Shown: positions 1 through 4,708 of the stretch, piece by piece
Layout of the letters: each line of letters begins with the position of its first letter
How positions within the stretch are numbered: the first letter of the stretch is position 1
Position numbers and translations under genes: made by a program
The notes under the pieces: model-generated
What the model was told of the DNA's origin: nothing
The model's database searches: none
The model's input: the letters and a program-made list of their open reading frames with translations, nothing else
Source: an uncultured Faecalibacterium sp.
Lineage (GTDB): Bacteria > Bacillota > Clostridia > Oscillospirales > Ruminococcaceae
DNA: 9,739 nucleotides
Assembly: GCA_934503275.1 (NCBI GenBank)
Contig: CAKSVD010000039.1
Coordinates: forward strand, 1-9,739
Direction of reading: 5' to 3'

Positions 1-710
1 ATCCGTGCCAGAAAAGCCGGGTCGTGCAGGCGCAGGATGCCGCTGAACATACTGTAATAGGCGTTCAGCGTAAAGGTAAAGGTGCAGCGCTCCTCCGCCA
101 GATACTTGTCCACCTCGGCCTGGTCGCGGTTGAGCCAGTCGTGGGTGGTGCGGCCCTCCAGCCCCTTGTTGTAGCCCATAAAGGAAAGGTTGGCCACAAG
201 ACTGCTGCGGTAGTGCCAGCCGTGGAAAGTGGCCAGCACCCGGCAAAGGGTCTTGGCGACTTTGACCAGCGCCTTGGGCTGGAAGCCGGTGCCCATGATG
301 ATGGCACCGGCTAACTCCCGGCCATACTCGCACAGATACTGCCGGGCGTAGAAAGAGCCCATGCTGTGCCCCAGCAAGAAGTAGGGCAGGTTCGGGTACA
401 GCTGCTTGGTAAGCACGGTTACGGCGTGCAGGTCGGCCAGCACGGCGCGGTTGCCGTCCGGCTCGGCAAAATAGCCGTAGTCCTCCTTGGTGCGGATGGA
501 GGCACCGTGTCCCAGATGGTCGTGGCCGGTGACCAGAATGCCCCAGTCGGCCAGATATTCCGCCAAGGGACGGTAGCGGTCGATGAACTCTACCATGCCG
601 TGGGACAGCTGCAGCACCGCCCGCACCTGACCCTCCGGGACGCAGCGAAAGCCGTGCAGGGTGCGCCCCGGCACGGTGGAGGGAAGGGTAAAGTCGATGA
701 ACTGACTCAT
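1..710 (-). CDS. alpha/beta hydrolase (monoacylglycerol lipase/serine aminopeptidase S33 type), C-terminus cut by window edge
   Basis: Partial gene: 236 full codons read without a stop to the left edge. The protein has an alpha/beta-hydrolase N-terminal half. There is an HGM oxyanion-type motif at residues 37-39 (LSHGMVEFIDRY), a GHDHLGHGAS stretch at about 62-71 and the nucleophile elbow GHSMGS at 114-119 with Ser116. This order matches the 'Hydrolase_4'/lysophospholipase-monoacylglycerol lipase group, cytosolic serine hydrolases acting on small esters or lipids; the exact substrate cannot be told. There is no signal peptide. The catalytic Asp and His would lie at or beyond the left edge. 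The ATG at 710 is preceded by AAGGGAGG (719-726) with 8 nt spacing, which fixes the start. It lies 21 nt behind the AbrB-type gene on the same strand, so the two are probably one transcript from the promoter at 1062-1090. Family is well supported; substrate is not. Confidence 0.86.
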   Translation of the reverse strand, partial: MSQFIDFTLPSTVPGRTLHGFRCVPEGQVRAVLQLSHGMVEFIDRYRPLAEYLADWGILVTGHDHLGHGASIRTKEDYGYFAEPDGNRAVLADLHAVTVLTKQLYPNLPYFLLGHSMGSFYARQYLCEYGRELAGAIIMGTGFQPKALVKVAKTLCRVLATFHGWHYRSSLVANLSFMGYNKGLEGRTTHDWLNRDQAEVDKYLAEERCTFTFTLNAYYSMFSGILRLHDPAFLAR

Positions 711-731
711 GGAAAGGGCCTCCCTTCTGAG

Positions 732-983
732 TTACAGTGCGCTGAGTTTGCGACGGCAGGCGCTGCAGATGCAGTAGCCGCCGAACTGGATGGCCTGCTC
801 GTCTACCTCGCCGCAGAAATCGCAGCTGCCGGCGGGGCGGTGCTTCTTCAGGACGATGGCGTCCCCATCCACAAAGATCTCCAATTTGGTGTCGGTGTCG
901 AGGTGCATACTGGTGCGCAACTCCTTCGGCAGAACGATCCGTCCCAGCGAGTCAATGCCGCGAACGATGCCAGTGCTTTTCAT
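732..983 (-). CDS. AbrB/SpoVT-family transcriptional regulator with C-terminal Cys (zinc-ribbon-like) motif
   Basis: An 83-residue protein. Residues 1-47 are a typical swapped-hairpin AbrB DNA-binding domain (GIVRGIDSLGRIVLPKELR, then a strand ending DAIVLKK). AbrB-like proteins bind DNA as dimers or tetramers and act as transition-state regulators. The tail holds Cys54-x2-Cys57 and, after 13 residues, Cys71-x-Cys73-x2-Cys76. This looks like a small metal-binding knuckle, as in several clostridial AbrB homologues, instead of the C-terminal multimerisation domain of Bacillus AbrB. The ATG at 983 has AAGGAG at 995-1000, 11 nt upstream, a slightly long spacing. It is the first gene of a two-gene unit with the alpha/beta hydrolase, which it may control. 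Its own leader has an inverted repeat (1023-1048) that could be an autoregulatory site; that is inference. The family is clear, the target genes are unknown. Confidence 0.92.
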   Translation of the reverse strand: MKSTGIVRGIDSLGRIVLPKELRTSMHLDTDTKLEIFVDGDAIVLKKHRPAGSCDFCGEVDEQAIQFGGYCICSACRRKLSAL

Positions 984-1022
984 AATGTGTCATTCTCCTT
1001 CACTATTCCTATTTAGCAACCA

Positions 1023-1048
1023 CTGACACAACAGGAAAATTGTGCCAG
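1023..1048 (-). promoter_or_regulatory. inverted repeat in the leader of the abrB-like gene (possible autoregulatory site)
   Basis: On the minus strand CTGGCACAA and TTGTGTCAG flank an 8-nt spacer. All nine positions pair if one G:U is allowed. It lies between the start site expected from the promoter at 1062-1090 and the ribosome binding site. It could be an RNA hairpin or a DNA site for an AbrB-type dimer. A further half site TGACACA follows just before the start codon at 985-991. The function is inferred from position only. Confidence 0.4.
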
Positions 1049-1061
1049 AGCTGATAAGCTT

Positions 1062-1090
1062 AGTATACAAAAAATAACACCATTCGTCAA
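1062..1090 (-). promoter_or_regulatory. sigma-A promoter of the abrB-like/hydrolase unit
   Basis: On the minus strand TTGACG (1085-1090) and TATACT (1062-1067) are separated by exactly 17 nt, close to the consensus for the housekeeping sigma factor. The expected start near 1055 gives a leader of about 70 nt before the ATG at 983. Confidence 0.78.
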
Positions 1091-1163
1091 TGATTGCGTG
1101 CTGATTCGACAAAAAACAACCTTTTGCGCGTAAAGGTGGGGCAGGAGGTGGTAGCCCGTGGAT

Positions 1164-1189
1164 GTTCTCTTTTGACACCAAAAGAGAAC
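1164..1189. repeat. perfect 11-bp hairpin with ACAC loop, intergenic palindrome
   Basis: GTTCTCTTTTG and CAAAAGAGAAC form a perfect 11-bp stem around ACAC. It opens a 1164-1526 stretch of back-to-back palindromes with no convincing gene. It is not followed by a T-run on either strand, so it is not an obvious terminator. It resembles the dispersed palindromic repeats common in gut Firmicutes; copy number cannot be judged from this window. Confidence 0.55.
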
Positions 1190-1256
1190 CAGAAAAGTGC
1201 GCGCTCCGCGGGGAAAGTTTCTGCCTGACAGCGGCGGGCAGGGACGCTCCGCTGGG

Positions 1257-1302
1257 CCAGAGGCAGGGAGGGGTGTTCCGACTCCCCCCTCCCTACCTCT
1301 GG
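1257..1302. repeat. 17-bp G-rich hairpin (one mismatch), intergenic palindrome
   Basis: The arms 1257-1273 and 1286-1302 are complementary at 16 of 17 positions (one C/A mismatch) around a 12-nt loop. One arm is purine-rich (AGGGAGGGG), the other pyrimidine-rich. No T-run follows. A smaller 7-bp hairpin (CAAGGGC/GCCCTTG) follows at 1326-1344. Together these fill the gap left of copy A of the three-hairpin repeat. Confidence 0.55.
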
Positions 1303-1364
1303 ACTCCACCCACCCCGCAACGGGCCAAGGGCTGCTCGCCCTTGACAATCCTAAAGCAGAAGTC

Positions 1365-1426
1365 GAAGCACAAAAAAGCTAGCGCTGCGCCAGTCGGCGC
1401 TATCGCTTTAACGCTTTTTTCGCTTC
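1365..1426. repeat. nested palindrome GAAGC..AAAAAAGC..AGCGC / GCGCT..GCTTTTTT..GCTTC
   Basis: Three concentric complementary arm pairs are visible: GAAGC (1365-1369) with GCTTC (1422-1426), AAAAAAGC (1372-1379) with GCTTTTTT (1413-1420), and AGCGC (1381-1385) with GCGCT (1397-1401). The right half carries T6, so the plus strand could end transcripts here, but no plus-strand gene precedes it. It is best read as part of a repeat cluster. Confidence 0.5.
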
Positions 1427-1437
1427 TCCATTTATAG

Positions 1438-1526
1438 CCCCTCAGTCGCTGCGCGACAGATTCCCCCTTTTGTCACCTGCGGTGACATCTTCCCCCGGCC
1501 GGGGGAAGTCGGCCCTCTCGGGGGAG
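1438..1526 (+). repeat. three-hairpin interspersed repeat, copy A
   Basis: From left to right: GTCGC-TGC-GCGAC (1445-1457), then GTCACC-TGC-GGTGAC (1472-1486), then the 20-bp perfect palindrome CTTCCCCCGGCCGGGGGAAG (1489-1508), then a CTCTC..GGGGGAG tail. A second copy lies in the opposite orientation at 3325-3422 and keeps the order, spacing and flanking words (CAGATTCCCCCTTTTGTCACC). Two copies in 10 kb mean a dispersed non-coding repeat family. It does not overlap a gene. Confidence 0.85.
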
Positions 1527-1556
1527 CAAGCGCGGCAGTTGCCGCTTCCGGTTGCG

Positions 1557-1661
1557 ACCCCTCCCGTGAAAAAGTAAATCGGGAAAATCCGCAGATTTTC
1601 CCGATTTACAAATTATAAATAATTCTTCCTCTGACTATGCGCAGAGCAACGCGGAGCGCAT
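1557..1661 (-). repeat. hairpin-core interspersed element, copy 1 (contains the antiporter terminator)
   Basis: Read on the minus strand, it starts 12 nt after the antiporter stop codon with a 50-nt block containing CTCCGCGTTGCT and GGAAGAATTATTT, continues into a perfect 16-bp hairpin with loop TGCG (1574-1609), and ends in TTTTTCACGGGAGGGGT. A second copy at 6349-6452 (plus strand) matches at 42 of 50 positions in the first block and 15 of 17 in the last, and also has loop TGCG, but its stem sequence is different. Confidence 0.8.
1569..1609 (-). terminator. intrinsic terminator of the antiporter gene
   Basis: On the minus strand a perfect 16-bp stem (arms 1594-1609 and 1574-1589, loop TGCG) is followed directly by TTTTT (1569-1573). 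It lies 64 nt after the antiporter stop codon. It forms the core of the element at 1557-1661. Confidence 0.9.
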
Positions 1662-1672
1662 TTCAGATCGTC

Positions 1673-2968
1673 TCAGCTTAACTCCACAGGGGCTTCGGGC
1701 TGGTTCTCCACGCGGGCGCTGGTGCGTCCCTCGGGGCGGATCTCTCCGGCGGCGGTCAGCGAGATCTTGGTCAGGGTGGGGCCTACCAGCTCGTACACCA
1801 GCACCGAGAACAGCACCACGTTGCGCACCATGTGGCCGTCCGACAACTCGGCGGCAGTGGCAGCCATGCCCAGCGCCACACCGGCCTGCGGCAGCAGGGT
1901 GATGCCCAGATACTTCTGGATGGCGGGGCTGCAGCTGGTGGCGCGGCAGCTCAGGAAGGAGCCGCTGATCTTGCCGGCAGAGCGCGCCACGATGTACACC
2001 ACACCGATGAGCAGCACCATGGGGTTGGTGAGGATGGTCAGGTCCAGTTCTGCGCCGGACAGCACGAAGAACAGGATGTTGATGGGGGACACCCAGCGGT
2101 CCAGACGGTCCATCAGTTCGTCCGAGGTGGGGCAGACGTTGCAGAACACGGTGCCGGTCATCATGCACACCAGCAGCAGCGAGAAGCCGCAGCGGGTGCC
2201 ATTAATCTCAAACTCGGTCATGGACAAGCCCACGGTCAGCAGCACAAAGGCCACCGAAAGGCTCATGCGCTTGGAGCGGGAGTGGAAGTAGACCTCCAGC
2301 AGGTTCAGCAGGTAACCGGCGGCAGCGCCCAGCGCCAGCGAGAGCGCGATCTCCAGCAGCGGATCCAGTACCACGCTCACAGGGTCGATGCGGCCCTGCT
2401 CCAGCGCGTTTGCCACGCCGTAGGAGGCCGAGAACAGCACCAGACCCACGGCGTCGTCAATGGCGACTACCATCAGCAACAGCTTGGTCAAAGGGCCGTC
2501 GGCTTTATACTGCTTGACCACCATCAGGGTAGCGGCAGGGGCGGTGGCGGCGGCAATGGAGCCCAGCGTGATGGCAGAGGCCAGCGAGATGACGTCCGGG
2601 CGGGCAAAGTGCAGGGCAACAAGGGCGATATCCACCAGCGCGGTGGTGATCACCGCCTGCGCAATGCCCACGGTCACGGCGCGGCGACCCATGTGCTTCA
2701 GGGCGCTGAGACGGAACTCGTTGCCGATGACGAAGGCGATAAAGCCCAGCGCCACCTGCGTGAGGATGCCGTAGCCCTCCACGGCGGCAAGGCTGCCAAA
2801 GCCAAAGCCGAAACGGCTCAGCCCCAGCCGACCCAGAAAGAAGGGGCCCAGCAGCAGGCCGGTAAGCAGGTAAGCGGTGACGGCGGGCAGACGCACGGCC
2901 TTGGCAGCGCGTGACATGAGCAGGCCGGCGATCAGGGCAAGGGACAGACAGATCAACATTTGTTCCAT
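1673..2968 (-). CDS. cation:proton antiporter, CPA2 (Na+/H+ exchanger) family membrane protein
   Basis: A 431-residue protein made mostly of hydrophobic helices, matching the roughly 400-residue transmembrane core of CPA2 Na+/H+ or K+/H+ exchangers. Diagnostic stretches are LGFIAFVIGNEF (74-85), the unwound-helix region AAATAPAATL (139-148), and the Asp pair in AIDDAVGLVLFS (Asp171-Asp172), where CPA families carry the ion-binding acidic residues. LLPQAGVALGMA lies near the C-terminus. The last ~25 residues are a hydrophilic tail; no RCK/TrkA-N domain is attached. It should exchange H+ for Na+ or K+ across the cytoplasmic membrane for pH and ion balance; which cation cannot be told. The ATG at 2968 and the one at 2959 both lack a nearby Shine-Dalgarno site; the only strong one (3016-3022) serves a small upstream ORF, suggesting coupled translation. 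It is a single-gene unit with its own promoter and terminator. Confidence 0.9.
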   Translation of the reverse strand: MEQMLICLSLALIAGLLMSRAAKAVRLPAVTAYLLTGLLLGPFFLGRLGLSRFGFGFGSLAAVEGYGILTQVALGFIAFVIGNEFRLSALKHMGRRAVTVGIAQAVITTALVDIALVALHFARPDVISLASAITLGSIAAATAPAATLMVVKQYKADGPLTKLLLMVVAIDDAVGLVLFSASYGVANALEQGRIDPVSVVLDPLLEIALSLALGAAAGYLLNLLEVYFHSRSKRMSLSVAFVLLTVGLSMTEFEINGTRCGFSLLLVCMMTGTVFCNVCPTSDELMDRLDRWVSPINILFFVLSGAELDLTILTNPMVLLIGVVYIVARSAGKISGSFLSCRATSCSPAIQKYLGITLLPQAGVALGMAATAAELSDGHMVRNVVLFSVLVYELVGPTLTKISLTAAGEIRPEGRTSARVENQPEAPVELS

Positions 2969-3009
2969 AATGTGGTTTGTATTGGGTGCGCAGCCAAAGG
3001 CCGCAGCAC
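2953..3009 (-). CDS. possible 18-codon leader ORF overlapping the antiporter start
   Basis: On the minus strand AAGGAGG (3016-3022) is followed after 6 nt by GTG, which opens an 18-codon frame (VLRPLAAHPIQTTLWNKC) ending in TGA at 2953-2955. This frame runs across both candidate antiporter start codons (2968 and 2959). The antiporter itself has no ribosome site in front of it, so ribosomes ending on the leader could re-start there. Seen directly: the ribosome site, frame and overlap. Inferred: that the peptide is made and matters. The peptide resembles nothing I recognise. Confidence 0.33.
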   Translation of the reverse strand: MLRPLAAHPIQTTLWNKC

Positions 3010-3085
3010 TCGGTTCCTCCTTGTCAAAAAAGTATCGAACTCCTGTGTGAAATCCATTGCGGGGTCAAAATGGGAAAACGTATCC

Positions 3086-3114
3086 AGTATACCGGAACAA
3101 CGGAGGAAAAGCAA
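3086..3114 (-). promoter_or_regulatory. probable sigma-A promoter of the antiporter gene
   Basis: On the minus strand TTGCTT (3109-3114) and TATACT (3086-3091) are 17 nt apart. The expected start near 3079 gives a leader of about 110 nt that holds the strong ribosome site and the small ORF at 2953-3009. Confidence 0.6.
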
Positions 3115-3175
3115 CCATCCTGCGCGTTTCGTGCAGATTTTGAGACGAAAAGACAGAAACAGGACGAGAAAGGAC

Positions 3176-3215
3176 GGGATGCGGGTAGTTCAACTGCCGT
3201 ATCCCTTTGCATCCC
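3176..3215. other. unexplained stem-loop between the terminator and the antiporter promoter
   Basis: GGGATGC (3176-3182) and GCATCCC (3209-3215) are complementary. The 26 nt between them contain a smaller inverted repeat GGTAGT/ACTGCC (one G:U). No gene or T-run explains it. It may belong to another dispersed repeat, but only one copy is in the window. Confidence 0.35.
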
Positions 3216-3221
3216 AGCCGT

Positions 3222-3261
3222 AAAAAAGGATAGCGGAACACCCGCAGGCGTTCCGCTATCC
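3222..3261 (-). terminator. intrinsic terminator for the glycosyltransferase gene
   Basis: A perfect 12-bp stem GGATAGCGGAAC/GTTCCGCTATCC (3228-3239, 3250-3261) with a 10-nt loop is followed on the minus strand by TTTTTT (3222-3227). It lies 170 nt after the glycosyltransferase stop, with repeat copy B in between. Confidence 0.8.
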
Positions 3262-3324
3262 CGAAATTTAAGAGAATGATTTCTTGCGGAAAGGCTTTTG
3301 TGCTGACCGTAAGATGCAAAAAAA

Positions 3325-3422
3325 CTCCCCCTTGAGAGGACAGATTTCCCCCGGCCGGGGGAAAATGTCACCGTAGGTGACAAAAGGGGGAATCTGGCAT
3401 CGCGCAGCGATGACTGAGAGGG
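3325..3422 (-). repeat. three-hairpin interspersed repeat, copy B (inverted relative to copy A)
   Basis: Read on the minus strand it has the same order as copy A: CATCGC-TGC-GCGATG (3398-3412), GTCACC-TAC-GGTGAC (3367-3381), and the 20-bp palindrome TTTCCCCCGGCCGGGGGAAA (3345-3364). Compared with copy A, the first hairpin swaps a G:C pair for A:T and gains one pair, and the palindrome swaps its outer C:G for T:A. It ends 8 bp before the glycosyltransferase stop codon, so the 3' end of that transcript contains it. Confidence 0.85.
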
Positions 3423-3430
3423 TTTTACCC

Positions 3431-4459
3431 TTAGTTGAACTTGAAGATCTTGCGCAGCTGGCGGTAGGTGGCTACGACAACCTTATCACCGCCGGGGAAG
3501 TGCAGGTCGGTCAGGCCGCCAAGGTTCACGCGCACGGCGCGGTAGACGCCGGGGGTAACGTGATCCTTGAGGTATTGCCACAACTCTGCCTTTTTGGCGT
3601 GTGCCTCGGCGCTGCCGTCCAGCAGCAGGAAGATGTCGCTGACCGCCATCATCACAGAGAGGTAGTGCACCATGTAGGCGCGCAGACGCTTCTGGTCTTT
3701 GAGCGCGTCCAGATCCTGACAGTCGATCATGTGCTTGGTGACCCGCAGCTGCTGGTCCACACGGCCGATCATTACGCTCTCGTTCACGCTCTGGTCTGCG
3801 CGGCCAATGAAGTAGCGGTACAGGTCCAGATCCATATAGTACATACTCTTGACGTAGGGCAGGGGCTGGTACACAAAGATGTTGTCCACATAGAAGGTGT
3901 GCTTGGGCAGCACCATGCCGCACTGGCGCAGCACCTCGGTGCGGTACATGACCGAGTGCATCAGCAGGTTCTGATCCGGGCGGAAGTGCCGGACGTGCAC
4001 CCAGTCGAACAGGCGGTTCTGCGGGAACACGTTGGTGTAGCGCACGGTATGGCTGGTGCCGTCCTCAACGTGCTCGTACACATAGTTGCAGATCATCAGA
4101 TCCGGCGCGGTGCCGCGGGAAACCAGCGTGGTCAGGCGCTCCAGCACCTTTTTCAGGGCGTCGGTGTCCAGCCAGTCATCGCTGTCCACTACCTTGTAGT
4201 ACAGGCCGGTGGCGTTGCGGATGCCCTGATTGACGCCTTCGCCGTGGCCGCCGTTCTCCTGATGGATGGCCTTGACGATGGTGGGGTACTTTGCGGCGTA
4301 CTCGTCGCAGATAGCGGGGGTATCATCCTTGACGGAGCCGTCGTCCACCAGAATGATCTCGGCCTGCTCGCCTGCGCTCAGCAGTGTTTCGATGCAGTGA
4401 CGCATATAGGCTGCCGAATTGTAGCAGGGCACGGCAAAGGTGATAAGTTTCTGCTGCAT
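3431..4459 (-). CDS. glycosyltransferase family 2 protein
   Basis: A 342-residue cytosolic protein with a GT-A fold at its N-terminus. FAVPCYNSAAYMRHCIETLL (8-27) is the usual GT2 opening. VDDGS (38-42) binds the nucleotide, QENGGHGEGVNQG (67-79) is typical of the family, and DSDDW (92-96) carries the DxD-type metal site. The C-terminal half has no transmembrane segments and ends in a basic tail, so it may touch the membrane. GT2 enzymes of this kind move a sugar from a nucleotide-sugar donor to capsule, teichoic-acid or exopolysaccharide acceptors; donor and acceptor are unknown. The ATG at 4459 is chosen because AAGGAG lies 10 nt upstream and the GT2 motif begins a few residues later; the open frame continues upstream antisense to recQ, but that part is not protein-like. 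It stands alone, with its own promoter and terminator, and is not in a polysaccharide cluster in this window. Confidence 0.9.
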   Translation of the reverse strand: MQQKLITFAVPCYNSAAYMRHCIETLLSAGEQAEIILVDDGSVKDDTPAICDEYAAKYPTIVKAIHQENGGHGEGVNQGIRNATGLYYKVVDSDDWLDTDALKKVLERLTTLVSRGTAPDLMICNYVYEHVEDGTSHTVRYTNVFPQNRLFDWVHVRHFRPDQNLLMHSVMYRTEVLRQCGMVLPKHTFYVDNIFVYQPLPYVKSMYYMDLDLYRYFIGRADQSVNESVMIGRVDQQLRVTKHMIDCQDLDALKDQKRLRAYMVHYLSVMMAVSDIFLLLDGSAEAHAKKAELWQYLKDHVTPGVYRAVRVNLGGLTDLHFPGGDKVVVATYRQLRKIFKFN

Positions 4460-4490
4460 ATTATAAATGCTCCTTTTTACGTTGCATAAT

Positions 4491-4520
4491 CCATGCCGGG
4501 CAGTCTGCGGGGTGGCATGG
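4491..4520 (-). other. hairpin in the glycosyltransferase mRNA leader
   Basis: CCATGCC (4491-4497) and GGCATGG (4514-4520) form a 7-bp stem that would sit near the 5' end of the transcript started from the -10 at 4535-4540. It may stabilise the mRNA; this is inference from position. Confidence 0.3.
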
Positions 4521-4534
4521 AGATATGTGTTTTT

Positions 4535-4543
4535 ATTATAGCA
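4535..4543 (-). promoter_or_regulatory. extended -10 promoter of the glycosyltransferase gene
   Basis: A perfect TATAAT on the minus strand (4535-4540) is preceded by TGC (4541-4543), an extended -10. No good -35 lies 16-18 nt upstream. Expected start is near 4528, giving a leader of about 70 nt. Confidence 0.68.
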
Positions 4544-4642
4544 TTTTCGCGCCTGAAAAGCTATCCTTCCCGGGCAGAAAGATCGGTTATTGTACATTTT
4601 TACGCAAAGTGACGCTTTTTTCTGCCAAAAGTGCCGGTTTTG

Positions 4643-4651
4643 TGGTATACT
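4643..4651 (+). promoter_or_regulatory. extended -10 promoter of recQ
   Basis: TGG-TATACT (TGn at 4643-4645, -10 at 4646-4651) lies about 60 nt ahead of the recQ start. The -35 is weak. It is divergent from the glycosyltransferase promoter, about 105 bp away. Confidence 0.6.
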
Positions 4652-4708
4652 GATAAGGTTTTGAGCGTTCTGCGCGTCAGCACACCTACTTATATAACGG
4701 AGGAGACC

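Noticed and set aside
1013..1437. Short frames on both strands in the repeat cluster (63-111 codons)
   Set aside because: They exist because palindromic G+C-rich repeats lack stops; no ribosome sites and no conserved motifs.
1832..2914. 360-codon plus-strand frame across the antiporter gene
   Set aside because: Antisense shadow; Gln/His/Gly-rich translation with no motif, while the minus frame is a clean CPA2 antiporter.
3024..3383. 119- and 84-codon minus-strand frames in the antiporter/glycosyltransferase gap
   Set aside because: They run through a terminator, repeat copy B and the antiporter promoter, have no good ribosome site, and look like no protein family.
1438..3422. CRISPR array or insertion sequence from the repeated palindromes
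   Set aside because: There are only two copies, inverted and far apart, with no spacer pattern, transposase gene or target-site duplication.
4631..4708. Earlier GTG start for RecQ at 4631
   Set aside because: It lies within the promoter (TATACT at 4646-4651) and lacks a ribosome site; the ATG at 4709 has GGAGG 5 nt upstream and begins the conserved RecQ N-terminus.
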